In this document: positions 24,855-33,297 of the stretch, one piece after another
Layout of the letters: each line of letters opens with the position of its first letter
Numbering within the stretch: position 1 is the first letter of the stretch
Assembly (NCBI GenBank): GCA_964515055.1
Contig: CAZEUG010000007.1
Span: forward strand, 4,036-68,035
Direction: 5' to 3'
Length of the DNA: 64,000 nucleotides
DNA from: QAMX01 sp964515055
GTDB taxonomy: Bacteria > Bacillota > Clostridia > Oscillospirales > QAMX01
Notes under the pieces: model-generated
Databases searched by the model: none
What the model was told of the DNA's origin: nothing
What the model saw: only the letters and a program-made list of their open reading frames with translations
Made by a program: the position numbers and the translations under genes

Positions 24855-26357
24855 ATGCTGATTAAAATTAGTCTGTTGATTCTCTTTTGCATAGTCATGA
24901 TTGCGATTGGTCTTGCAACGCGTCGACGCTCTCAGGGTGTTGACGATTTCGTGCTGGGCGGACGTTCTGTTGGTCCGTGGCTGACGGCGTTTGCCTATGG
25001 GACAAGTTATTTTTCGGCCGTGGTTTTCATTGGTTATGCCGGACAGTTTGGCTGGAAATATGGGCTGTCCTCCACCTGGATCGGCATCGGCAACGCTTTG
25101 ATCGGTTCTCTACTGGCCTGGGTTGTCCTTGGGCGGAGAACACGACTCATGTCCAAGCACCTGTCAGCCTCCACAATGCCTGAGTTTTTCGGAAAACGGT
25201 ATGATAGCCGCGGCCTGAAAATCGCGAGCTCGGCCATTATCTTCATTTTCATGATTCCCTATACCGCCTCTGTCTATACGGGTCTTTCCCGCCTCTTCTC
25301 CATGGCCTTTCATATCGACTACATCTACTGTATGCTGATGATGGCTGTTCTGACAGCTGTTTATGTCATCCTGGGCGGATATGTGGCGACCGCCCTGAAC
25401 GATTTCATTCAGGGCATCATCATGCTGGTTGGCATTGTCGCAGTCATTGTCTCGGTTCTTTCCGGGCATGGCGGCTTTTCCAGTGCCGTTCAGTCGCTGT
25501 CTGAAGTGACGGCCGACGGCGGTGGCTTTACATCTTTGTTTGGCCCAGCTCCGCTTTCCCTGCTGGGCGTCGTGATTCTGACGTCGCTCGGCACCTGGGG
25601 ACTTCCGCAAATGGTTCACAAGTTTTATTCGATCAAATCCGATGCGGCCATTCGAAAAGGCACGATTATTTCAACGATATTTGCCATGGTTGTCGCAGGT
25701 GGTTCGTATTTTCTGGGTGGCTTCGGCAGATTGTATGCTGACTGCGAAGGTGTGATTGTAGACGGTGTGGTAAAGTACGACAGCATTGTGCCGACGATGC
25801 TCTCTGGACTATCTGACATCATGATCGGGATTGTCGTGGTTCTGGTTCTGAGCGCTTCCATGTCCACGCTTTCCAGTCTGGTTCTGACCTCCAGCTCGTC
25901 GCTGACGATTGACCTCATTGACGGAACCCTTGTTAAGAATATGTCGGAGCGCATAAAAGTTCGCTGCATCCGAATTCTGATCGCGGTTTTTGTTCTGATT
26001 TCTGTCCTGATTGCTCTGGATCCGCCGACTTTTATTGCACAGCTCATGGGCATTTCCTGGGGCGCCCTCGCCGGTTCATTCCTGGCGCCGTTCCTTTATG
26101 GTCTCTTTTCTAAAAAAGTGACGCGTGCAGCGGTCTGGTCTTCCTTCATTACAGGAGTTGGCCTGACGGTTTCCGCGCTGCTGGTGAACTTCTGCGGTCT
26201 GGCCTCCTCTGCGTTCATGCAGTTTATCTGTAATCCGATCAACGCCGGTGCCATTGCCATGCTCGTCGGCCTGATTGTGGTTCCGCTGGTCAGTTTGTGG
26301 ACACCCAAACTGTCGGAAGACACTGTTGCATTTTGTTTTAACGCTTATCAGAAGTAA
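24855..26357 (+). CDS. Sodium:solute symporter family (SSS) transporter
   Basis: 500-residue membrane protein with about 13 hydrophobic segments. The SSS pattern is clear: an N-terminal VDDFVLGGRSVGPWLTAFAYGTSYFSAVVFIGYAGQ, then YVILGGYVATALNDFIQGIIMLVGI, GLPQMVHKFYSIKSDAAIRKG, and SASMSTLSSLVLTSSSSLTIDLI with the sodium-site serines. The family includes carriers of proline, pantothenate, pyruvate, phenylacetate and sugars. Its place ahead of two aryl-acid CoA ligases and indolepyruvate oxidoreductase suggests uptake of an aromatic or keto acid; that is inference. RBS AAGGATG. First gene of the operon. Confidence 0.9.
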   Translation: MLIKISLLILFCIVMIAIGLATRRRSQGVDDFVLGGRSVGPWLTAFAYGTSYFSAVVFIGYAGQFGWKYGLSSTWIGIGNALIGSLLAWVVLGRRTRLMSKHLSASTMPEFFGKRYDSRGLKIASSAIIFIFMIPYTASVYTGLSRLFSMAFHIDYIYCMLMMAVLTAVYVILGGYVATALNDFIQGIIMLVGIVAVIVSVLSGHGGFSSAVQSLSEVTADGGGFTSLFGPAPLSLLGVVILTSLGTWGLPQMVHKFYSIKSDAAIRKGTIISTIFAMVVAGGSYFLGGFGRLYADCEGVIVDGVVKYDSIVPTMLSGLSDIMIGIVVVLVLSASMSTLSSLVLTSSSSLTIDLIDGTLVKNMSERIKVRCIRILIAVFVLISVLIALDPPTFIAQLMGISWGALAGSFLAPFLYGLFSKKVTRAAVWSSFITGVGLTVSALLVNFCGLASSAFMQFICNPINAGAIAMLVGLIVVPLVSLWTPKLSEDTVAFCFNAYQK

Positions 26358-26419
26358 TTTCTACGTTCAGAAAAACAATCAAATGACCGGAACACCCGGC
26401 CGGAAAGGAACGGACAATT

Positions 26420-27733
26420 ATGCAGAAAATGTTTCAACCTCAGATAGAGACGATGAAACGTGAAGAGCTTCAAGAACTTCAATTGGCAAAGCTGAAAAAA
26501 CAGGTGGCGCACGCCTATAACGATGTACCGCATTATAAAAAGCTGCTGGATGAGCGCGGTGTTCGTCCGGAGCATATTCGCACGTTGAAGGATGTTTCCC
26601 TGCTCCCACTGACGACCAAGGAGGATTTACGTCAGACCTATCCTTTTGGAATGTTCGGCGTACCCAAGAAGGAAGTCGTCCGGATTCATGCATCTTCCGG
26701 CACAACGGGGAAACCGACCGTTGTCGGCTTTACCAAATCGGATCTGGATGTCTGGAGCGACTGCGTAGCGCGTCTCTGTACGGCTGTGGGTGTGACGGAT
26801 GAAGATGTTGCGCAGATTTCGTTTGGATATGGTCTGTTCACAGGCGCATTGGGTCTGCATATGGGGCTGGAAAAGCTGGGCGTGTCGGTGATTCCGATTT
26901 CAAGCGGCAATACAGACAAGCAGCTGATGCTGATGGAGGATTTCGGGACAACGGTATTGATCGCAACGCCGTCCTATGCCCTGTATCTGGGTGAGATGAT
27001 TCGTGAACGCGGCTTGGCAGATAAGATGAAGCTGCGAATTGGCCTGTTGGGCAGCGAAGGGTGTACGCCGGAGATGCGTGCCCAGATTGAGAAAAACATG
27101 AACCTGTTTGCCACGGACAATTATGGACTCAGTGAGTGCGGCGGTCCGGGGATGAGCGGTGAATGCTATCTGAGAAATGGCCTCCACATCGCGGAAGACC
27201 ATTTCCTTTGTGAGATTATTGATTCCAACACCTTAGAGCCCAAAGCAGAGGGTGAACAGGGCGAGCTGGTTGTGACGTGTCTGTCCAAGCAGTGTCTCCC
27301 GGTTTTGCGGTATCGCACCAAGGACATTACCTCTATCGACTATTCACCGTGTCCGTGTGGCCGCACCTTTGCCAGAATGGCCAAGGTCACCGATCGAGCC
27401 GATGATATGCTGATCATCAAGGGCGTCAACGTATTCCCCTCCCAGATTGAAAGTGTTTTGATTGGCATGGAAGGAATCGGGCCGCATTATCAGCTGGTGC
27501 TTCGCCGCAAAAACTTCATGGACAATCTGGAAGTGAAGGTCGAGCTGATTGATTCGTCCTTATTGGAGCGTTTCGCGGAGCTGGAAGGGCTGCAAAAGCG
27601 CATCCATGATCGCCTGAAATCGGTTCTCGGTCTGGAATGCCGCGTTTCTCTGGTTGAACCGGGTACGCTGGAAAGATTCCAGGGAAAAGCAAAACGAGTT
27701 TTGGATCTCAGAAAAGAATCTGGAGAACAATAA
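26420..27733 (+). CDS. paaK: Phenylacetate-CoA ligase family protein (copy 1)
   Basis: AMP-forming ligase (or the reverse, ATP-yielding direction in anaerobes) acting on aryl acids such as phenylacetate or indoleacetate. 437 residues. The AMP-binding loop is HASSGTTGKPTVVGFT; further PaaK signatures are FGYGLFTGALGLHMG, YGLSECGGPGMSGEC, LPVLRYRTKDIT, a cysteine pair in CPCGRTFARM, and RADDMLIIKGVNVFPSQIE. The C-terminal 100 residues are the small AMP-binding lid. It lies 62 bases after the symporter with AAAGGAACGG upstream and just before iorA. Confidence 0.9.
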   Translation: MQKMFQPQIETMKREELQELQLAKLKKQVAHAYNDVPHYKKLLDERGVRPEHIRTLKDVSLLPLTTKEDLRQTYPFGMFGVPKKEVVRIHASSGTTGKPTVVGFTKSDLDVWSDCVARLCTAVGVTDEDVAQISFGYGLFTGALGLHMGLEKLGVSVIPISSGNTDKQLMLMEDFGTTVLIATPSYALYLGEMIRERGLADKMKLRIGLLGSEGCTPEMRAQIEKNMNLFATDNYGLSECGGPGMSGECYLRNGLHIAEDHFLCEIIDSNTLEPKAEGEQGELVVTCLSKQCLPVLRYRTKDITSIDYSPCPCGRTFARMAKVTDRADDMLIIKGVNVFPSQIESVLIGMEGIGPHYQLVLRRKNFMDNLEVKVELIDSSLLERFAELEGLQKRIHDRLKSVLGLECRVSLVEPGTLERFQGKAKRVLDLRKESGEQ

Positions 27734-27761
27734 AATTACCCGGAAAGGTACGGTAAACCAA

Positions 27762-29525
27762 ATGAATTTATCCGAAAAAAAGCTGTTGCTGGGAAATGCC
27801 GCAGTTGCTCGCGGACTTTATGAATCCGGCTGTGGGTTTGTTTCGAGTTATCCGGGCACACCAAGCACGGAAATCTCGGAAGAAGCTGCCAAATATGATG
27901 AGATTTATGCAGAGTGGGCACCGAACGAAAAGGTCGCATTGGAGGCTGCTTTCGGCGCTTCGCTGGCCGGTGTCAGAAGCTTTGCGGCGATGAAGCATGT
28001 CGGCATGAACGTGGCAGCGGATCCCCTTTTTACGATGGCCTATACCGGTGTCAATGCCGGCTTGATCGTTGCGGTCGCCGATGATATGGGGATGCATTCC
28101 TCACAGAACGAACAGGACAGCCGCCATTACGCCGCCTCGGCCAAGGTGCCCATGCTGGAGCCGGCAGACTCGTCGGAATGCCTGGCATATGTCCGCGCCG
28201 CTTATGAAATCAGCGAGCAGTTTGATACACCGGTCATGCTGAGACTCTCCACGCGGATTGCACATTCGCGCTCGCTCGTCGAAACACATCCCCGCGAAGA
28301 ACAGCAGCGCCGTCCATACGCAAAGAATCCGCAGAAGTATGTCATGATGCCCGCCAACGCAAGAGGCCGCCATGTCTTCGTTGAAGAGCGCATGGACGCT
28401 TTGGCGAAGATGGCGGAATCCTCTCCGCTGAACCAGGTAATCCCCGGCTCAACGAAAATCGGCGTCATTGCATCCGGCATCGCCTTCTGCTATGCACGGG
28501 AAGCCTTCGGCGACAATGCCTCCTACCTCAAGTTGGGCATGATTCATCCTATGCCGGAAAAAATGATTCGTGATTTTGCAGCTTCGGTCGATCGCCTGAT
28601 CGTCATTGAAGAGCTGGACGACGTTTTCGAGACACAGATTCGCAAGCTGGGCATTACCTGTGAAGGGAAAGCGCTGTTCTCGAAAATCGGCGAATACAGC
28701 GCCGAAGCAATTCGAAAGGCTGTATATGGCGAACAGACAGAAGGATATCATTTGGAAAGTGCCGTGCCTGGCCGTCCGCCGGTTCTATGCCCCGGATGCC
28801 CGCACCGCGGTGTGTTTTATGTCCTTTCCAAGCTGAAGGTCATGGTGTCGGGCGACATCGGCTGCTATACGCTGGGTGCTCTGCCGCCGCTGGCCGCGTT
28901 GGACACAACGCTTTGCATGGGTGCTTCGATCTCTGGCCTGCATGGTTTTGTCAAAGCGTCTGGCGAACAGGCTGCGAAGAACAGTGTGGCCGTGATTGGC
29001 GACTCTACCTTCATTCATTCCGGCATTACTGGACTGATCAATATCGTCTACAATCAGAGCAATGCAACGGTTATGATTCTGGACAATTCCATTACCGGAA
29101 TGACGGGGCATCAGCAGAATCCGTGTACCGGTCTGACCCTGAAAAATACACCGGCCTATGCGGTTGATCTGGAAGCATTGTGTCATGCCGTGGGCGTTCA
29201 ACGCGTATCGGTCGTTGATCCGTTTGATATCGAACAGCTGGAGTCGGTTGTTAAGACGGAATTGGCAGCCGATGAACCGAGCGTCATCATTGTCCGCCGT
29301 CCGTGTGCGCTCCTGAAAAAGGTACAGCACCATGAGCCGCTCCACATTGATGCAGAGCGCTGCCGTCGATGCAAGGCGTGCATGAAAATTGGTTGTCCGG
29401 CCATTTCGTTTGACGCCGAAAAGGGTGCAACCATTGATTTCTCTCTCTGCACAGGCTGCGGTCTTTGCGAAAAGCTCTGCAAATTCGGTGCGATTGAGGG
29501 CGTTGAAGAAAGGAAGGACAGATAA
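27762..29525 (+). CDS. iorA: Indolepyruvate:ferredoxin oxidoreductase, alpha subunit
   Basis: Oxidatively decarboxylates aryl pyruvates (from Trp, Phe, Tyr transamination) to aryl-acetyl-CoA with ferredoxin reduction. 587 residues. The N-terminal pyruvate/TPP domain is GNAAVARGLYESGCGFVSSYPGTPSTEI. The TPP-binding domain has PVLCPGCPHRGVFYVLSKL, VSGDIGCYTLG and GDSTFIHSGITGLINIVYNQS followed by ILDNSITGMTGHQQNP. The C-terminal ferredoxin domain has CRRCKACMKIGCP and CTGCGLCEKLCKFGAI. I chose the ATG at 27762 because the family starts there; the upstream frame overlaps paaK and would add 36 residues. The AAAGG is about 13 bases upstream, a long spacing. Confidence 0.95.
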   Translation: MNLSEKKLLLGNAAVARGLYESGCGFVSSYPGTPSTEISEEAAKYDEIYAEWAPNEKVALEAAFGASLAGVRSFAAMKHVGMNVAADPLFTMAYTGVNAGLIVAVADDMGMHSSQNEQDSRHYAASAKVPMLEPADSSECLAYVRAAYEISEQFDTPVMLRLSTRIAHSRSLVETHPREEQQRRPYAKNPQKYVMMPANARGRHVFVEERMDALAKMAESSPLNQVIPGSTKIGVIASGIAFCYAREAFGDNASYLKLGMIHPMPEKMIRDFAASVDRLIVIEELDDVFETQIRKLGITCEGKALFSKIGEYSAEAIRKAVYGEQTEGYHLESAVPGRPPVLCPGCPHRGVFYVLSKLKVMVSGDIGCYTLGALPPLAALDTTLCMGASISGLHGFVKASGEQAAKNSVAVIGDSTFIHSGITGLINIVYNQSNATVMILDNSITGMTGHQQNPCTGLTLKNTPAYAVDLEALCHAVGVQRVSVVDPFDIEQLESVVKTELAADEPSVIIVRRPCALLKKVQHHEPLHIDAERCRRCKACMKIGCPAISFDAEKGATIDFSLCTGCGLCEKLCKFGAIEGVEERKDR

Positions 29526-29526
29526 G

Positions 29527-30105
29527 ATGAGCAATATTTTGATTGTTGGCGTTGGCGGACAGGGTTCCCTGCTGGCAAGTCGAATTCTGGGCGCATTTTA
29601 TGTTGGCCGTGGTCTTGATGTGAAGCTGAGCGAAGTGCATGGCATGAGCCAGCGCGGCGGCAGCGTGGTGACCTATGTTCGGGCAGCACAGCGGGTAGAC
29701 TCCCCGATCATCTCTGCGCATACAGCGGATATGATTCTGTCCTTTGAGGCGCTGGAAGCGGCGCGGTATTTGGACTATCTGAAACCAAACGGTACCATTG
29801 TCACCAGTACGCAGGAAATCGACCCGATGCCGGTCATTACCGGTGCTGTCAAATATCCCAAAGATATTCTCAAGCAGCTTTCTGATGCAGGCGTTCATGT
29901 CGTTGACGTTCATGCCCTGGATCTGGCCGTGCAGGCTGGTTCCGCAAAGACAGCCAATGTCGTCATGATTGGTGCTGCATCCAATATTCTGGGCGGAGAA
30001 GAATCAGAATGGCTGTCCGTTTTGAGCGAATGTGTTCCGGCAAAATTCCTTGAGATGAATCAGAAAGCATTCCGGATTGGCCGAACCGTTCGTACAGCCC
30101 AATAA
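29527..30105 (+). CDS. iorB: Indolepyruvate:ferredoxin oxidoreductase, beta subunit
   Basis: 192-residue gamma/catalytic-type partner of IorA. Signatures: ILIVGVGGQGSLLASRILGAFYVGRGLDVKLSEVHGMSQRGGSVVTYVR and the CoA/pyruvate-domain segment MILSFEALEAARYLDYLKPNGTIV. It starts one base after the iorA stop with GGAAGGA upstream, so the two subunits are co-translated. Confidence 0.95.
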   Translation: MSNILIVGVGGQGSLLASRILGAFYVGRGLDVKLSEVHGMSQRGGSVVTYVRAAQRVDSPIISAHTADMILSFEALEAARYLDYLKPNGTIVTSTQEIDPMPVITGAVKYPKDILKQLSDAGVHVVDVHALDLAVQAGSAKTANVVMIGAASNILGGEESEWLSVLSECVPAKFLEMNQKAFRIGRTVRTAQ

Positions 30106-30118
30106 ACTGATGGTGAGG

Positions 30119-30147
30119 ATTTACCGGATTACTGCAATCCGGTAAAT
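30119..30147 (+). terminator. Intra-operon hairpin between iorB and the second paaK
   Basis: A perfect 12-base stem (ATTTACCGGATT and complement) with a 5-base loop, ending 20 bases before the downstream TTG start. No T-run follows directly, though a T7 tract lies between the ribosome site and the start codon. It may balance expression of the two halves of the operon. Confidence 0.45.
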
Positions 30148-30166
30148 AGAAGAAAGGAAGATTTTT

Positions 30167-31462
30167 TTGGTTTGGGATCAGAATGAACAACTCCCCCGCG
30201 CCGAAATGCGCGAGCTGCAGGGCAAGCGCCTGCATGATACGGTGGTGCGGGTTTACCAGTCAGTTGAACCCTATCGGAAAAGAATGGAAGAGGCCGGTGT
30301 CACGCCGGATGATATCCAGACACTGGACGATTTGAAAAAGCTGCCCTTTACCTATAAACAGGATTTACGCGATCATTATCCCTTTGGCCTGTTTGCGGTG
30401 CCGATGGACGAGGTAGTTCGTATTCACGCCTCATCCGGCACAACGGGCAAGCAGACAGTTGTCGGCTACACGCGGAATGACCTGAGTACTTGGGGGAACG
30501 TTATGGCGCGAACCTTTACGGCAGGTGGTGTCACGCGGAAGGATATTGGACATATTTCGTATGGGTACGGACTGTTTACCGGCGGCTTGGGCGCACACGG
30601 CGGCAGTGAAGCCATCGGCTGTGCAACGGTTCCGGTTTCCACAGGCAATACCAGCCGGCAGATTCAGATCCTTCGTGATTTCGGATGCACATTTATCTGC
30701 TGCACCCCCTCTTATGCGCTGTATATTGCCGAAACGCTGGAGGAAATGGGTGTCGATCCGGCGTCGCTGCCGCTTCGCGTCGGCTTCTTCGGAGCGGAAC
30801 CCTGGACGGAGAATATGCGCCGTGAAATTGAGAATCGCCTCAAGATTACGACACGTGATATTTATGGTCTGTCTGAAGTAATTGGCCCGGGTGTAGCCTT
30901 TGAATGCGAATGTCAGAGCGGCCTTCACGTCAATGAAGATCACTTTATTCCCGAAATCATCGACCCGGAAACCGGCGAAGTTTTGCCGGACGGCGTTGCA
31001 GGTGAGCTTGTCTTTACCTGCATCACCAAGGAAGCGCTGCCGCTGATCCGGTACCGTACACACGATGTATCTCGGTTGATCAAGGAGCCGTGCGCCTGCG
31101 GACGCACACTGATTCGCATGGAAAAGCCGGCAGGTCGAACCGACGATATGCTGATCATTCGCGGTGTGAATGTTTTCCCATCTCAAATTGAGTCGGTTCT
31201 TCTGGAGTATGCCGATGCAGCGCCCTATTATTTACTGGTGGTCGATCGCGTCGGCAATCTGGACACGTTAGAGGTTCAGGTGGAATTGACGGAAGAAGCA
31301 TTTTCGGATCAGGTACGCGATCTGGAAAAGCTGAGCAAGGACATCCGCCGCAGCATCGAATCGACGCTGGGAATCGCTGTACGCATCAAGTTGGTTGAAC
31401 CGCGTACATTACCCCGTGTGGAAGGAAAAGCAAAGCATATTCAGGATAATCGCGCCATATAA
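30167..31462 (+). CDS. paaK: Phenylacetate-CoA ligase family protein (copy 2)
   Basis: 431 residues, collinear with copy 1: HASSGTTGKQTVVGYT, YGYGLFTGGLGAHGG, TPSYALYIAETLEEM, YGLSEVIGPGVAFEC, LPLIRYRTHDVS, CACGRTLIRM and RTDDMLIIRGVNVFPSQIE. The shorter N-terminus and divergence between the copies suggest different substrates or directions. The start is a TTG read as M-V-W-D-Q, supported by AAAGGAAG seven bases upstream; no ATG is available near the conserved start. Confidence 0.9.
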   Translation: MVWDQNEQLPRAEMRELQGKRLHDTVVRVYQSVEPYRKRMEEAGVTPDDIQTLDDLKKLPFTYKQDLRDHYPFGLFAVPMDEVVRIHASSGTTGKQTVVGYTRNDLSTWGNVMARTFTAGGVTRKDIGHISYGYGLFTGGLGAHGGSEAIGCATVPVSTGNTSRQIQILRDFGCTFICCTPSYALYIAETLEEMGVDPASLPLRVGFFGAEPWTENMRREIENRLKITTRDIYGLSEVIGPGVAFECECQSGLHVNEDHFIPEIIDPETGEVLPDGVAGELVFTCITKEALPLIRYRTHDVSRLIKEPCACGRTLIRMEKPAGRTDDMLIIRGVNVFPSQIESVLLEYADAAPYYLLVVDRVGNLDTLEVQVELTEEAFSDQVRDLEKLSKDIRRSIESTLGIAVRIKLVEPRTLPRVEGKAKHIQDNRAI

Positions 31463-31500
31463 GTATCCAATCAAAATATTTTATAGGAGGAATTGAGACC

Positions 31501-31932
31501 ATGTTGATCGATCAAATTTCCATCTTTGTCGCGAACCAGCCGGGGCGGCTGACGGAAATCACCTCCATGCTTGCAGATGCAGGGATTGATATCCGCGCCC
31601 TTTCATTGGCAGACACAACCGATTTTGGCATTCTGCGCCTGATTGTCAATGATCCGGTTGCAGCGGAAGAAACGCTCAAGCAGCACGGGCTGACCGTCAG
31701 GAAAACAAAAGTCATTGCAGCCAAGCTGGATGACGAACCGGGTGCTCTGCATCGCGTTTTGAAAATCCTCAGGGATCGTGGCATCTCTGTCGAGTACGCG
31801 TATGCGTTCATCACGAGAAAGAATGACGATGCCTGCGTGATTCTTCGTGTTGAAGAAAATGACGAAGCCGTTCAGGCACTTTCGTCCAACGGTATCAATC
31901 TCTTGGAAGCGGAGCAGATTTATAAAATATGA
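31501..31932 (+). CDS. Double ACT-domain amino-acid-binding protein
   Basis: 143 residues made of two tandem ACT domains (about 4-66 and 70-140). The first begins QISIFVANQPGRLTEITSMLADAGIDIRALSLADT, the second KVIAAKLDDEPGALHRVLKILRDRGISVEYAYAF. ACT domains bind amino acids and usually regulate enzymes; stand-alone pairs of this type are frequent next to paaK and iorAB in anaerobes, so a role in sensing an aromatic amino acid is likely but unproven. RBS ATAGGAGG. Its stop overlaps the next start by four bases (ATGA). Confidence 0.88.
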   Translation: MLIDQISIFVANQPGRLTEITSMLADAGIDIRALSLADTTDFGILRLIVNDPVAAEETLKQHGLTVRKTKVIAAKLDDEPGALHRVLKILRDRGISVEYAYAFITRKNDDACVILRVEENDEAVQALSSNGINLLEAEQIYKI

Positions 31933-33221
31933 GCTGTCAGAATGGATTATCGGCAGAATTGCTTGAATCCTTCGTGAAACAGACGGAGGCGGATATCGCC
32001 CCCGTCTTTTCGCGTATCGATGCAATTGCCAGTACGAATACAGAACGCGTAATGAATGCGTTCGCCAACCATCGTGTTTCAGAAGCACATTTTATGGCGA
32101 CAACCGGGTATGGATATGACGACAACGGTCGTATGACGCTGGATGCGGTTTTTGCAGAAGCGCTTTGCGCGCCTGCTGCATTAGTGCGTCCGCATTTCAT
32201 GAATGGCACGCATGCCATTGCCTGCGCCCTATATGGTGTGCTGCGCGCCGGTGACACCCTGCTTTGCGCGACGGGGCTGCCCTATGACACGCTGCGGCCT
32301 GTTCTTTTTGATCAGGGTGGTGGATCTCTGAAGGACTATGGCGTTCAGACATCGGTGACGGAATTCTGCGAGTCGGATGATTCATATGATCCGATTCTCC
32401 ACGCGGAACGCCTGGAGAAGGACTGCCAGGCGCTGCATCCGCGGGCAGCGCTGTTGCAGCGGTCGAGAGGCTACTCTCTGCGCCCGGCCTTGTCGGTTGA
32501 TGCATTGGAGGCACTGGCTGAACGGATTAAGCGTGTGTCACCGGAGACGATCGTGATTCTGGACAACTGCTACGGTGAATTCACAGAGTCAAAGGAGCCT
32601 GATACGTTCGGAAATTTTGATTTAATTTGTGGATCCCTGATCAAAAATCCGGGTGGCGGCTTGGCTCCGACGGGTGGATATGTGGCCGGAAAAGCCGAAT
32701 GGGTGGAATGTGCGGCCTGTCGTCTGGGGGTTCCCGGAATCGGAAGCGAAACCGGCTCGAATCCGGACGGCTACAGGCTATATTATCAGGGTTTATTTCT
32801 GGCACCGCATACCGTGGCACAGGCGTTGAAAACGGCGGTGTTTGCTGCTCGTCTCTTTGAAGTCTGCGGCTATACGACTTCCCCGGCGTATGATGCTCCG
32901 CGTTCGGACATCATTCAGGCTATTACCTTTGGTGCGCCGGAACCGATGCTTCAGATGATGCGTGGAATTCAGGCGGGTGCGCCGATTGACAGCTATGTAA
33001 CGCCGGAACCGTGGGCGATGCCGGGCTATGCGGATTCCGTGGTCATGGCTGCGGGTGCCTTTATCCAGGGTGCATCGATCGAGCTGAGTGCGGATGGCCC
33101 TTATAAATCACCCTATACGGCTTTTTTACAGGGCGGCTTGACCTATGAGTCTGGTCGATTGGGGATTCTGCGTGCACTGCGCGAAATCTGCCGGCAGAAA
33201 CCAGACGCGTCAGGCATTTGA
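31929..33221 (+). CDS. Methionine gamma-lyase/aluminium-resistance family PLP enzyme
   Basis: 430 residues of the PLP fold-I family called aluminium resistance protein or YnbB. Characteristic blocks: ASTNTERVMNAFANHRVSEAHFMATTGYGYDD, RPHFMNGTHAIACALYGVLRAGDTLL, VILDNCYGEFTE, and LICGSLIKNPGGGLAPTGGYVAGK with the PLP lysine. The proposed reaction is gamma- or beta-elimination from a sulphur amino acid; the true substrate is not established. Placement with translational coupling to the ACT protein is notable. A strong terminator follows. Confidence 0.88.
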   Translation: MSCQNGLSAELLESFVKQTEADIAPVFSRIDAIASTNTERVMNAFANHRVSEAHFMATTGYGYDDNGRMTLDAVFAEALCAPAALVRPHFMNGTHAIACALYGVLRAGDTLLCATGLPYDTLRPVLFDQGGGSLKDYGVQTSVTEFCESDDSYDPILHAERLEKDCQALHPRAALLQRSRGYSLRPALSVDALEALAERIKRVSPETIVILDNCYGEFTESKEPDTFGNFDLICGSLIKNPGGGLAPTGGYVAGKAEWVECAACRLGVPGIGSETGSNPDGYRLYYQGLFLAPHTVAQALKTAVFAARLFEVCGYTTSPAYDAPRSDIIQAITFGAPEPMLQMMRGIQAGAPIDSYVTPEPWAMPGYADSVVMAAGAFIQGASIELSADGPYKSPYTAFLQGGLTYESGRLGILRALREICRQKPDASGI

Positions 33222-33233
33222 CGGAAAATGATA

Positions 33234-33278
33234 AAAAGAGCAGGAGACGATTGAGCCATCAGTCGCTCCTGCTCTTTT
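33234..33278. terminator. Terminator closing the aryl-acid operon (bidirectional)
   Basis: A stem of 13 perfect pairs, AAAAGAGCAGGAG with CTCCTGCTCTTTT, and a 19-base apical region, T-rich on both outer flanks. It sits between the operon end and the opposing GH25 gene (stop at 33298). Confidence 0.85.
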
Positions 33279-33297
33279 GTATGGAATTGATTGACAA

